In this document: in pieces, positions 11,262-23,628 of the stretch
Layout: every line of letters begins with the position of its first letter
How positions within the stretch are numbered: the stretch's first letter is position 1
Assembly (NCBI GenBank): GCA_036250195.1
Contig: JAVHZZ010000012.1
Span: 93,259,955-93,323,954 of the forward strand
Length of the DNA stretch: 64,000 nt
Direction: 5' to 3'
From: Mixophyes australis
Taxonomy: Eukaryota > Chordata > Amphibia > Anura > Limnodynastidae
Translations under genes and position numbers: made by a program
The notes under the pieces: model-generated
What the model saw: only the letters and a program-made list of their open reading frames with translations
Databases searched by the model: none
Told to the model about the DNA's origin: nothing

Positions 11262-14200
11262 GAACTCCTCTGTGTCTGTCAGTCTGTCCTCGATGACTCT
11301 TCTCCTCTGTGTCTGTCAGTCTGTCCTCGATGACTCTTCTCCTCTGTGTCTGTCAGTCTGTCCTCGATGACTCTTCTCCCTCTGTGTCTGTCAGTCTGTC
11401 CTCGATGACTCTTCTCCCTCTGTGTCTGTCAGTCTGTCCTCGCTGACTCTTCTCCCTCTGTGTCTGTCAGTCTGTCCTCGCTGACTCTTCTCCCTCTGTG
11501 TCTGTCAGTCTGTCCTCGCTGACTCTTCTCCCTCTGTGTCTGTCAGTCTGTCCTAGCTGACTCTTCTCCTCTGTGTCTGTCAGTCTGTCCTCGCTGACTC
11601 TTCTCCCTCTGTGTCTGTCAGTCTGTCCTTGCTGACTCTTCTCCTCTGTGTCTGTCAGTCTGTCCTTGCTGACTCTTCTCCTCTGTGTCTGTCAGTCTGT
11701 CCTCGCTGACTCTTCTCCCTCTGTGTCTGTCCTCGCTGACTCTTCTCCCTCTGTGTCTGTCAGTCTGTCCTCGATGACTCTTCTCCCTCTTCTCCTCTGT
11801 GTCTGTCAGTCTGTCCTCGATGACTCTTCTCCTCTGTGTCTGTCAGTCTGTCCTTGATGACTCTTCTCCCTCTTCTCCTCTGTGTCTGTCAGTCTGTCCT
11901 CGATGACTCTTCTCCTCTGTGTCTGTCAGTCTGTCCTGGATGACTCTTCTCCCTCAGTGTCTGTCAGTCTGTCCTCGATGACTCTTCTTCTCTGTGTCTG
12001 TCAGTCTGTCCTCGATGACTCTTCTCCCTCTTCTCCTCTGTGTCTGTCACTCTGTCCTCGATGACTCTTCTCCTCTGTGTCTGTCAGTCTGTCCTCGCTG
12101 ACTCTTCTTCTCTGTGTCTGTCAGTCTGTCCTCGATGACTCTTCTCCTCTGTGTCTGTCAGTCTGTCCTCGCTGACTCTTCTCCTCTGTGTCTGTCAGTC
12201 TGTCCGCGCTGACTCTTCTCCCTCTGTGTCTGTCAGTCTGTCCTCGATGACTCTTCTCCTCTGTGTCTGTCAGTCTGTCCTAGCTGACTCTTCTCCTCTG
12301 TGTCTGTCAGTCTGTCCTCGCTGACTCTTCTCCCTCTGTGTCTGTCAGTCTGTCCTTGCTGACTCTTCTCCTCTGTGTCTGTCAGTCTGTCCTTGCTGAC
12401 TCTTCTCCTCTGTGTCTGTCAGTCTGTCCTCGCTGACTCTTCTCCCTCTGTGTCTGTCCTCGCTGACTCTTCTCCCTCTGTGTCTGTCAGTCTGTCCTCG
12501 ATGACTCTTCTCCCTCTTCTCCTCTGTGTCTGTCAGTCTGTCCTCGATGACTCTTCTCCTCTGTGTCTGTCAGTCTGTCCTTGATGACTCTTCTCCCTCT
12601 TCTCCTCTGTGTCTGTCAGTCTGTCCTCGATGACTCTTCTCCTCTGTGTCTGTCAGTCTGTCCTGGATGACTCTTCTCCCTCAGTGTCTGTCAGTCTGTC
12701 CTCGATGACTCTTCTCCCTCTGTATCTGTCAGTCTGTCCTCGATAACTCTTCTTCTCTGTGTCTGTCAGTCTGTCCTCGATGACTCTTCTCCCTCTTCTC
12801 CTCTGTGTCTGTCACTCTGTCCTCGATGACTCTTCTCCTCTGTGTCTGTCAGTCTGTCCTCGCTGACTCTTCTTCTCTGTGTCTGTCAGTCTGTCCTCGA
12901 TGACTCTTCTCCTCTGTGTCTGTCAGTCTGTCCTCGCTGACTCTTCTCCTCTGTGTCTGTCAGTCTGTCCGCGCTGACTCTTCTCCCTCTGTGTCTGTCA
13001 GTCTGTCCTCGATGACTCTTCTCCTCTGTGTCTGTCAGTCTGTCCTGGATGACTCTTCTCCCTCAGTGTCTGTCAGTCTGTCCTCGATGACTCTTCTCCC
13101 TCTGTGTCTGTCAGTCTGTCCTCGATAACTCTTCTTCTCTGTGTCTGTCAGTCTGTCCTCGATGACTCTTCTCCCTCTTCTCCTCTGTGTCTGTCACTCT
13201 GTCCTCGATGACTCTTCTCCTCTGTGTCTGTCAGTCTGTCCTCGCTGACTCTTCTCCTCTGTGTTTGTCAGTCTGTCCTTGATGACTCTTCTCCTCTGTG
13301 TCTGTCAGTCTGTCCTCGCTGACTCTTCTCCTCTGTGTTTGTCAGTCTGTCCTCGATAACTCTTCTTCTCTGTGTCTGTCAGTCTGTCCTCGATAACTCT
13401 TCTTCTCTGTGTCTGTCAGTCTGTCCTCGATGACTCTTCTTCTCTGTGTCTGTCAGTCTGTCCTCGATAACTCTTCTTCTCTGTGTCTGTCAGTCTGTCC
13501 TCGATGACTCTTCTCCCTCTTCTCCCTCTGTGTCTGTCAGTCTGTCCTCGATGACTCTTCTCCTCTGTGTCTGTCAGTCTGTCCTCGCTGACTCTTCTCC
13601 TCTGTGTTTGTCAGTCTGTCCTTGATGACTCTTCTCCTCTGTGTCTGTCAGTCAGTCCTCGCTGACTCTTCTCCTCTGTGTTTGTCAGTCTGTCCTTGAT
13701 GACTCTTCTCCTCTGTGTCTGTCAGTCTGTCCTCGCTGACTCTTCTCCTCTGTGTCTGTCAGTCTGTCCTGGATGACTCTTCTCCCTCAGTGTCTGTCAG
13801 TCTGTCCTCGATGACTCTTCTCCCTCTGTGTCTGTCAGTCTGTCCTCGATAACTCTTCTTCTCTGTGTCTGTCAGTCTGTCCTCGATGACTCTTCTCCCT
13901 CTTCTCCTCTGTGTCTGTCACTCTGTCCTCGATGACTCTTCTCCTCTGTGTCTGTCAGTCTGTCCTCGCTGACTCTTCTCCTCTGTGTTTGTCAGTCTGT
14001 CCTCGCTGACTCTTCTCCCTCTATGTCTGTCAGTCTGTCCTCGCTGACTCTTCTCCTCTGTGTTTGTCAGTCTGTCCTCGATGACTCTTCTCCTCTGTGT
14101 CTGTCAGTCTGTCCTAGCTGACTCTTCTCCTCTGTGTTTGTCAGTCTGTCCTCGCTGACTCTTCTCCCTCTATGTCTGTCAGTCTGTCCTCGATGACTCT

Positions 14201-16441
14201 TCTCCCTCTTCTCCTCTGTGTCTGTCAGTCTGTCCACGCTGACTCTTCTCCTCTGTGTCTGTCAGTCTGTCCTCGCTGACTCTTCTCCTCTGTGTTTGTC
14301 AGTCTGTCCTCGATGACTCTTCTCCTCTGTGTCTGTCAGTCTGTCCTCGCTGACTCTTCTCCTCTGTGTTTGTCAGTCTGTCCTCGATGACTCTTCTCCT
14401 CTGTGTCTGTCAGTCTGTCCTCGCTGACTCTTCTCCCCTGTGTTTGTCAGTCTGTCCTCGCTGACTCTTCTCCCTCTGTGTCTGTCAGTCTGTCCTCGCT
14501 GACTCTTCTCCCTCTGTGTCTGTCAGTCTGTCCTCGCTGACTCTTCTCCTCTGTGTTTGTCAGTCTGTCCTCGCTGACTCTTCTCCCTCTGTGTTTGTCA
14601 GTCTGTCCTCGATGACTCTTCTCCTCTGTGTCTGTCAGTCTGTCCGCGCTGACTCTTCTCCTCTGTGTTTGTCAGTCTGTCCTCGATGACTCTTCTCCTC
14701 TGTGTCTGTCAGTCTGTCCTTGCTGACTCTTCTCCTCTGTGTTTGTCAGTCTGTCCTCGCTGACTCTTCTCCCTCTGTGTCTGTCAGTCTGTCCTCGCTG
14801 ACTCTTCTCCCTCTGTGTCTGTCAGTCTGTCCTCGCTGACTCTTCTCCCTCTGTGTCTGTCAGTCTGTCCTCGACTCTTCTCCTCTGTGTCTGTCAGTCT
14901 GTCCTCGATGACTCTTCTCCTCTGTATCTGTCAGTCTGTCCTCGCTGACTCTTCTCCCTCTGTGTCTGTCAGTCTGTCCTCGCTGACTCTTCTCCTCTGT
15001 GTTTGTCAGTCTGTCCTCGATGACTCTTCTCCTCTGTGTCTGTCAGTCTGTCCTCGCTGACTCTTTTCCTCTGTGTCTGTCCTCGCTGACTCTTCTTCTC
15101 TGTGTTTGTCAGTCTGTCCTCGATGACTCTTCTCCTCTGTGTCTGTCAGTCTGTCCTCGCTGACTCTTCTCCCTCTGTGTCTGTCAGTCTGTCCTCGCTG
15201 ACTCTTCTCCCTCTGTGTCTGTCAGTCTGTCCTCGATGACTCTTCTCCTCTGTGTCTGTCAGTCTGTCCTCGCTGACTCTTCTCCTCTGTATTTGTCAGT
15301 CTGTCCTCGCTGACTCTTCTCCCTCTGTGTCTGTCAGTCTGTCTTCGCTGACTCTTCTCCCTCTGTGTCTGTCCTCGCTGACTCTTCTCCTCTGTGTCTG
15401 TCAGTCTGTCCTCGCTGACTCTTCTCCCTCTGTGTCTGTCAGTCTGTCCTCGATGACTCTTCTCCTCTGTGTCTGTCAGTCTGTCCTCGCTGACTCTTCT
15501 CCCTCTGTGTCTTTCCTCGCTGACTCTTCTTCTCTGTGTTTGTCAGTCTGTCCTCGATGACTCTTCTCCTCTGTATCTGTCAGTCTGTCCTCGCTGACTC
15601 TTCTCCCTCTGTGTCTGTCCTCGCTGACTCTTCTCCCTCTGTGTTTGTCAGTCTGTCCTCGATGACTCTTCTCCTCTGTATCTGTCAGTCTGTCCTCGCT
15701 GACTCTTCTCCTCTGTGTCTGTCAGTCTGTCCTCGATGACTCTTCTCCCTCTGTGTCTGTCAGTCTGTCCTCGATGACTCTTCTCCCTCTGTGTCTGTCA
15801 GTCTGTCCTCGCTGACTCTTTTCCTCTGTGTCTGTCAGTCTGTCCTAGCTGACTCTTCTCCCTCTGTGTCTGTCAGTCTGTCCTTGATGACTCTTCTCCT
15901 CTGTGTCTGTCAGTCTGTCTTCGATGACTCTTCTCCTCTGTGTCTGTCAGTCTGTCCTCGATGATTCTTCTCCCTCTGTGTCTGTCAGTCTGTCCTCGAT
16001 GACTCTTCTCCTCTGTGTTTGTCAGTCTGTCCTCGATGACTCTTCTCCCTCTGTGTCTCTCAGTCTGTCCTCGCTGACTCTTCTCCTCTGTGTCTGTCAG
16101 TCTGTCCTCGATGACTCTTCTCCTCTGTGTCTGTCAGTCTGTCTTCGATGACTCTTCTCCTCTGTGTCTGTCAGTCTGTCCTCGATGACTCTTCTCCCTC
16201 TGTGTCTGTCAGTCTGTCCTCGCTGACTCTTCTCCCTCTGTGTCTGTCAGTCTGTCCTCGATGACTCTTCTCCTCTGTATCTGTCAGTCTGTCCTCGATG
16301 ACTCTTCTCCTCTGTGTCTGTCAGTCTGTCCTCGATGACTCTTCTCCTCTGTGTTTGTCAGTCTGTCCTCGCTGACTCTTTTCCTCTGTGTCTGTCAGTC
16401 TGTCCTCGATGACTCTTCTCCTCTGTGTCTGTCAGTCTGTC
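11262..16441. repeat. ~37-bp pyrimidine-rich minisatellite
   Basis: About 139 copies of a 36-38 bp unit (CTCTGTGTCTGTCAGTCTGT followed by CCTCGATGACTCTTCTC). Alleles are GATGACTC versus GCTGACTC, TCTCCTCTG versus TCTCCCTCTG, and occasional TCTTCTCTG. Larger blocks are duplicated: for example the stretch around 11648-12060 recurs at 12375-12790, an offset of 727 bp. Short plus-strand frames are shadows. Confidence 0.97.
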
Positions 16442-17247
16442 CCTAGATCTCATCATTCTCTTTTTATCATTGCTGATCCCTGAATACGTCATCTTCAGCA
16501 TCTCATAGTTCCCGCTCTCCTGACTATAGTTCTCTTTCTTTGCCCACTGTACAATGAGACCTCCTTGTGAGGTAAGATCAAACACGCCTTCGATGTCACA
16601 CAATGGAGAGGTCAAGTCCCCCAGCTCCCCTCATGCGTGATGATCCTCCTCAACCAAAGATCACACATCAATTTAACTTCCCATCCAGGAGGAGGTCCCC
16701 ACGGTGACCCCACAACAGTTGTATAACCCATCAGCTGCACGTATACTGTACAGCCTGCAAAGATGATTGCAGATCTCCACCGTCCACAATGTAACACAGG
16801 AATTAGACTGAACAAGGTTCTAGTTGGTGTTTAGAGGTTGATTGGTTTCTGTAACACATCTGAAACTGGAGGTTTTAACCGTTTCCATTCCAGGACTCAT
16901 ATTTTGGCTGTAAATCAACTCTGGGTCCATGGTTCAGTGTTAATGTATGGATGAAGAATTTGGAGCATATAGTGTTAATCAGCTCCTTGTAAGTCACAGT
17001 ACTGAATGCTGTAGATCTCTGTTGGGGGAGAACACAGGACATTATTCCATCCAGTGTCCCATTTTCTTGTCACACAGACATTTTTCCAGCATTGCTGACA
17101 TCTGACGTGAGTTACATATTGCACATTGGTCCAGCTAGAATGCAAAGGTAAAAAGTATCAAGTGGCTCATATGATCTATCACACAGCAATGTTGGTCAGA
17201 CTGTTGTTGTCTTGTGTTAGCTGTGTAGAGGGTGGTAATAGGGGAGA
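16442..17247. other. Unique spacer
   Basis: Non-repetitive. A minus-strand frame (16358-16615) has about 60 non-repeat residues, including GGLIVQWAKKENYSQESGNY, then runs into the minisatellite; I do not recognise it. The part from about 17100 to 17247 is probably the 3' untranslated tail of the adjacent LINE. Confidence 0.5.
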
Positions 17248-18141
<894 letters not shown>

Positions 18142-18142
18142 C

Positions 18143-19294
18143 ACAGAGAAGCGGTGCAGACAGAGGAGCGGTGCAGACAGAGGAGCGGTGCAGACAGAGA
18201 AGTGGTGCAGGCAGAGGAGCGGAGCGGTGCAGATGGAGCAGCGGTGCTGGCAGAGGAGCGGTGCAGACAGAGCAGCGGTGCAGACAGAGCAGCGGTGCAG
18301 GCAGAGGAGCGGTGCAGACAGAGAAGCGGTGCAGACAGAGCAGCGGTGCAGACAGAGCAGCGGTGCAGACAGAGCAGCGGTGCAGGCAGAGGAGCGGTCC
18401 AGGCAGAGGAGCGGTCCAGGCAGAGGAGCGGTGCAGGCAGAGGAGCGGTGCTGGCAGAGGAGCGGTGCAGACAGAGCAGCGGTGCAGACAGAGCAGCGGT
18501 GCAGGCAGAGGAGCGGTGCAGACAGAGAAGCGGTGCATACAGAGCAGCGGTGCAGACAGAGCAGCGGTGCAGACAGAGCAGCGGTGCAGGCAGAGGAGCG
18601 GTCCAGGCAGAGGAGCGGTCCAGGCAGAGGAGCGGTGCAGGCAGAGGAGCGGTGCAGGCAGAGGAGCGGTCCAGGCAGAGGAGCGGTGCAGACAGAGAAG
18701 CGGTGCAGGCAGAGGAGCGGTGCAGACAGAGAAGCGGTGCAGACAGAGGAGCGGTGCAGACAGAGCAGCGGTGCAGACAGAGCAGCGGTGCAGACAGAGC
18801 AGCGGTGCAGGCAGAGGAGCGGTGCAGACAGAGAAGCGGTGCAGACAGAGAAGCGGTGCAGACAGAGCAGCGGTGCAGGCAGAGGAGCGGTGCAGATGGA
18901 GCAGCGTTGCAGGCAGAGGAGCGGTGCAGACAGAGAAGTGGTGCAGGCGGAGGAGCGGTGCAGACAGAGCAGCGGTGCAGGCAGAGGAGCGGTGCAGACA
19001 GAGGAGCGGTGCAGACAGAGAAGCGGTGCAGACAGAGCAGCGGTGCAGGCAGAGGAGCGGTGCAGATGGAGCAGCGGTGCAGGCAGAGGAGCGGTGCAGA
19101 CAGAGAAGTGGTGCAGGCAGAGGAGTGGTGCAGATGGAGCAGCGGTGCCGGCAGAGGAGCGGTGCAGACAGAGGAGCGGTGCAGACAGAGAAGCGGTGCA
19201 GGCAGAGGAGCGGTGCAGACAGAGAAGCGGTGCAGACAGAGAAGCGGTGCAGACAGAGCAGCGGTGCAGACAGAGCAGCTGTGCAGACAGAGGA
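18143..19294. repeat. 17-bp minisatellite, left part
   Basis: About 67 copies of a 17-bp unit, GCGGTGCAGACAGAGGA, with alleles GAGCA, GAGAA, GCAGG and GTCCAGG. Because 17 is not a multiple of 3 and no frame has a stop, all three plus frames (445, 384 and 381 codons) read the same 17-residue peptide repeat, which marks it as non-coding. A 12-unit block of 204 bp, starting at a rare GGTGCTGG unit (18245 and 18449), is duplicated. Confidence 0.96.
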
Positions 19295-20192
19295 TGTTAC
19301 GAATATGATGCCTTAGTCAGTATTAGCACAGGCTTACCTATGGCGCGGAGTCTAACGGCCTTCCGGTCTTCACCAAGAACCACCGCAAGGTAGTGTGGAC
19401 TTTGCTGCCGAAGAACCGCAGGTCGCGGTCCCCAGATTAGCCTACTGACGTAAGGGAGAAAGTTCTAAGTGATGGCAGGCAGACAAGCAATAAGACAAAG
19501 CGGTGCAAGTACAGGCACTAACCGTTAATTCCAGGCGTTGTAGGTCTGGAACAGTAACCGGTAGATGCACAGAGCCAATGGGTGCGTGGCAGGATATGGG
19601 TCCAGAGACACGACCGGGTCAGTACACAGGTGATATCAGATATACGGTGCCAGAGGGAGATCCAGAGAATAGTTGGTAACACAACCGAGTCGGTACACAG
19701 GAGGTATCAGGTATACGGTGCCAGAGGGAGATCCAGAGAATAGTTGGTAACACAGCCGAGTCGGTACACAGGAGGTATCAGGTATACGGTGCCAGAGGGA
19801 GATCCAGAGAATAGTTGGTAACACAGCCGAGTCAGTACACAGGAGATAGTCCAGTTCGTGGTGCCAGGGATAAGCCAAAGAATAGTCAGGTCACAGCCAG
19901 GTAGGTACACAGGAGTAGGAGGAATAGAGGGATACACAGGGAGCAGGTTCACAGGAGTCAGGAACACAGGAACTGTAGCCAGGAACAGGAAACACATTGC
20001 TCTGACACAGGCAGCGTGTCAGAGCAGAGAAGATATAGGAGTTTGAATTCCCCGCCCAGGAGTCACATGATCGGCAGCAGGGAGAACCCGGAAGTGCGGC
20101 GGCGCCATCAGGTGAAGCGCTGCACGGATCAGATACCGCTGTCAGACCACGCTGACAGCGCAGCGGAACGGGGATAAGGTAAGTTCTTAACA
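19295..20192. mobile_element. Solo-LTR-like insertion, 898 bp
   Basis: The insert interrupts the 17-bp array. It begins TGTTACGAA and ends TTCTTAACA, so it has TG...CA termini with a short imperfect inverted repeat, and it is flanked on both sides by GAGGA (19290-19294 and 20193-20197). Removing the insert and one GAGGA brings the two array halves back into exact 17-bp phase, strong evidence for a true insertion with a 5-bp target duplication. There is no coding region, so a solo LTR (Ty3/gypsy or endogenous-retrovirus type) fits best. Orientation cannot be fixed from the sequence alone. Confidence 0.75.
19636..19930. repeat. 71-bp tandem repeat inside the LTR-like insert
   Basis: Three close copies, plus a decayed fourth, of a 71-bp unit marked by TATACGGTGCCAGAGGGAGA and GGTAACACAGCCGAGTC. 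Unit starts at 19641, 19712 and 19783 give the period. Small minus-strand frames of 80-96 codons derive from it. Confidence 0.9.
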
Positions 20193-20335
20193 GAGGAGCG
20201 GTGCAGACAGAGAAGCGGTGCAGGCAGAGGAGCGGTGCAGATGGAGCAGCGGTGCAGGCAGAGGAGCGGTGCAGGCAGAGGAGCGGTGCAGGCAGAGGAG
20301 CGGTGCAGACAGGAGCAGTGCAGGCAGAGAAGCGG
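20193..20335. repeat. 17-bp minisatellite, right part
   Basis: About eight further units of the array at 18143-19294, in the same phase once the LTR-like insert is removed. The last units decay (CAGACAGGAGCAGTGCAGG) before unique sequence begins. Confidence 0.93.
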
Positions 20336-20406
20336 TACTTTTGCAATATTTGGATATCTATGGACCTATATTTGTCTGGACAGCTCTACTGGCATTTTGG
20401 ACATCG

Positions 20407-20621
20407 ACTAAACCATTGGACTATACCATTGGACTAAACCATTGGAGAATACCATTGGACTATAAAATTGGACTGCACCATTAGACTATACCACAGGTCT
20501 ATACCATAGGACTGTACCATTGGACTATACCATTGGACTATACTATTGGACTGTACCATTGGACTGTACCATTGGACTATACCATAGGACTATACAATTG
20601 GACTGTACCATTGGACTTTAT
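20407..20621. repeat. 13-bp minisatellite
   Basis: About 16 imperfect copies of ACCATTGGACTAT, with variants GGACTGTACCATT and ACCATAGGACTAT. Many copies contain ATTGG, the reverse of a CCAAT box. Confidence 0.9.
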
Positions 20622-22267
20622 TCTATGCTATGTCAGATCTACCAAACACATTTGGAATTACAAGCTCCGTCCTGCAGCCTATTTCTGTTATCATTGCTAG
20701 TTAATACGACCACTTCATGATTTATGGATTGAGAAATCGATTTGTACAATAGATTTACACATTTGCTGTTTGTTCCGGCCGGAACACATTTATGAATGTT
20801 TTAATGTGTATGAATTAAACAATTATCACCTTCATACTCGTATCACACGCACCCAGAACCTATATCTCTTACTATACCACAGCCGGCTGTATAACCGCAC
20901 TTGTGACTGACAGATGTTGATATCTTTGTGTCTTAGGTTGAGTTGAAAATTGGGCTTTGTCTTGTAACACGTGGTCAATAACCTTTGTTGGGATCCAATT
21001 TAGAAAAGAACGATTCATCTATAAGTCTATGTAAGACGTCATCCGCAGTTGGAGTTATATGTCTCTTCCTCTTAATGGCTTTGTTCAGACACCTAACACA
21101 ACAACTTATTCTGGTTGCCTTGATTTACATGGACCACAGTAGGTGAGGTCCACGGTGATTGGCCGACACGTTCAATGATGTCTAATCTTCCAGATTCTAT
21201 ATTTCTTTCTCCACTCAAGGTAATAGGCAAGAGGTGCGTCTGAAGGTGAGGAACGAGCCTATGACCTTCCCCTCGGCCCTGGGGCGCACACGCTATAAAC
21301 ACGCTTTCCTGTATAAAGTGCGTGTGATTACATAACAAGTACAGGCTGATGCCTGATCTCCTCCTGGGCTGTATAAACATCAGGGTTTATTTTACAACTC
21401 TTGCAGGTGACATTTCCCATGATTGACACTGTGACAAAGTACACAAGAAAAGCCCTCGTCAGGCACTTAGATGTCAACAGCCGCCGTTAATGGAAACTGT
21501 CGACTCCTCAAAAACCAAACAAGGCAACGAATAAGAAAACACAGTATCTGAGCCAACCGACTACTGGAATAATATACAATAGATACTTTATATAAAATAG
21601 CAAATTATAAAGGTATAAAAAAAATAATGCAGTAGATATAAAAACCAACATCTGTGAATGGATAAAAGCCATTATTTATTGAAATAAACGACAAAAAACT
21701 ACTCTGTTGTGGAAACACATTGCTTGTTAGGGAAATGTTGTTTGGTTTCCTACAGTAAAAAACAACGAGACAACATGTAAATACACTGCAGCGACACGTA
21801 GGTAAACACAGGATGTTTCCTAGTTATTAGCGTATTATGTTCAGTTTTTTTTTTATATGGAACAGTTTCCTCTTTAAAAGCAAATTCTTTATTTTGTTTT
21901 GATCCTCTAATAGCAACGTAACAACCATAGCGGCCGGAGAGGTAGCAGCGACATCACCGCCTCACAAGGCTGCGCAGATGTGCGCCAGCAGAAGCCGATA
22001 TGTACAGTGGAACTGAAGGTCCAGATTAGAAAAAGGTGAAAAATAGATTCAATTTATTACAAAAATATATATTTTTTTAAACACCTACAATCACTAAAAA
22101 AATGTCTTTATCCACAACGTTTAATCTGTGCTCACCAGCCGGAGAGCGCATTGCGCTGGTACTTGTGAAATAGGTTTTCTAATGAATTCTCCTGCATCCG
22201 GGTCTCCGAGAATCAGGGACTGGTGATCAGGGCCACAATACAGCAGTATGAGGCCCGACCAACCCTG
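20622..22267. other. Unique spacer
   Basis: Long non-repetitive stretch, AT-rich from about 21540 to 22110. It contains a 16-bp perfect palindrome at 20771-20786. The minus-strand frame at 21093-21380 has no recognisable domain. No gene called. Confidence 0.55.
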
Positions 22268-22441
22268 CCCCCAAACATATTAGGTGTGCATACCTCCCGA
22301 CATTTAGAATCCCCAAAGCGCACTAATAAGCCCCATTCCCATTCCACCCAAGCTCCGCCCACGAAAGGCCAACGTTAGATAGACTCCACCCAGTCCGAAA
22401 ATCGGGATGTCCTTCCAAAATCAGGACCATTGGTAGGAATG
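22268..22441. mobile_element. Short interspersed repeat remnant
   Basis: It starts GTGCATACCTCCCGAC and ends CAGGACCATTGGTAGGAATG, inverted-repeat-like ends shared with the sequence at 50226-50425. Between them lie the CCACCC and CCGCCCACGAAAGG blocks that I recall from frog repeats. Non-coding. Confidence 0.4.
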
Positions 22442-22999
22442 GGTGCTGTGAATTAAGGGGTGATGCAGCGGCAGACCGCCTTGTAGGCAGATGCAGGGGG
22501 GGGGCTGCCCCATGTGCTCACGTCCCAGCCCCCGCTGTGAGAGAAGCTCCGCGCTGCGCTACATTCATACTGGTCCTGTCTACGTTTAGGACCTGTCCTC
22601 CCACGCGGTCGCTCTGACGCTGCACCCCCGGCTATTATAGCAGTCACACCTTGGTATTTAGGCTGACATTAGCGCTGGGCAGACTGCGTAGTGACATGTG
22701 CCGGTATTTATTTAACGGCGCCCTGGCAGTAATATATGTGTCTGAGCCTTCCTCATACCAAGGCATTAGCTCCAGGGATATAAATAGAACCTGTGTGTGT
22801 ACATGTCAGACCTCCGGGTGGGGCGCAGCCTCTGGCTGGATGTTTTGTTTATGGGTTGGGGCTGTAGAGAGAGAAATGTCACAGACCTATATGTAAATAA
22901 TTCATACAACGTGTCATGGATGACCAGACATTGTACTGTAATACACAGAGACTGTAAGGGGGCCTCAGTTCCAATTACATTCAAATCCGAGCGGGTCTC
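22442..22999. other. Unique spacer
   Basis: Moderately GC-rich, especially around 22490-22640. Overlapping frames at 22453-23023 on both strands have no recognisable motifs. Nothing called. Confidence 0.5.
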
Positions 23000-23275
23000 A
23001 AGATCATCATCATCACCATTCATTTATATAGCGCCACTAATTCCGCAGCGCTGTACAGAGAACTCACATCAGTCCCTGCCCCATAGGAGCTTACAGTCTA
23101 AATTCCCTAACATATACACACACACAAAGCACATTACATACATCCTATAGAGTGTCAGCCTGTGAGCAAGGCCCTCTTACCTCTCTGTGTGTATTACCCT
23201 GTATTGTTTTATTACTCTCCAATTGTAAAGCGCTACGGAACATGCTGGCGCTATATTAATAGATGATGATGATGT
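23000..23275. mobile_element. Inverted pair of GATGAT-tail repeats
   Basis: The left end (ATCATCATCATCACC, then TATAGCGCCACTAATTCCGC) is the reverse complement of the common tail GCGGAATTAGTGGCGCTATA plus GATGAT. The right end (GCGCTATATTAATAGATGAT) carries the same tail in forward orientation. The roughly 275-bp unit therefore has long imperfect inverted ends. Related copies are at 23522, 36808 and 51840. Confidence 0.6.
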
Positions 23276-23521
23276 CACTCGGGGGCTCACACGGTACATG
23301 CTATATATTCATATATCAGTCCCTCACCACAAGCTCATAAGACAGTCACATTATGGGAACGGCTGCGACATCTCTCTCCTGTAGATTTACAGCTCAGCCT
23401 CAGGGTGGCGCTGTGTCTCTGTTGTGTTTATCGGAGGTACTAACCCTGTGAGTCTGTACTATTACTCTAACCAGTGCTTCTATAGAGGAGGTAGAGCAAC
23501 ACGATGCTAATATCTGCTGCG
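23276..23521. other. Unique spacer between two copies of the tail repeat
   Basis: About 245 bp of ordinary sequence separating two copies of the same interspersed repeat. Nothing else seen. Confidence 0.5.
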
Positions 23522-23628
23522 TCATCATCATCATCAGCTACTTATATAGCGCCACTAATTCCGCAGCGCTGTACAGAGAACTCACTTACATCAGTCCCTG
23601 CCCCATAGGAGCTTACAGTCTAAATAAC
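23522..23628 (-). mobile_element. GATGAT-tail repeat, single copy
   Basis: Reverse-oriented copy: ATCATCATCATCAGC, then TATAGCGCCACTAATTCCGC, GCGCTGTACAGAGAACTCAC and GGAGCTTACAGTCTAAAT. It matches the copy at 23000-23100 almost base for base. Confidence 0.6.

Noticed and set aside
16358..16615. Minus-strand frame with about 60 non-repeat residues
   Set aside because: It is bounded by a TGA upstream and runs into the minisatellite. There is no recognised domain, and the only good splice donor nearby (GAG/GTAAGA at about 16571) is on the other strand without a convincing exon.
21093..21380. 95-codon minus frame
   Set aside because: No recognisable motif, no upstream signals, and a length expected by chance in this composition.
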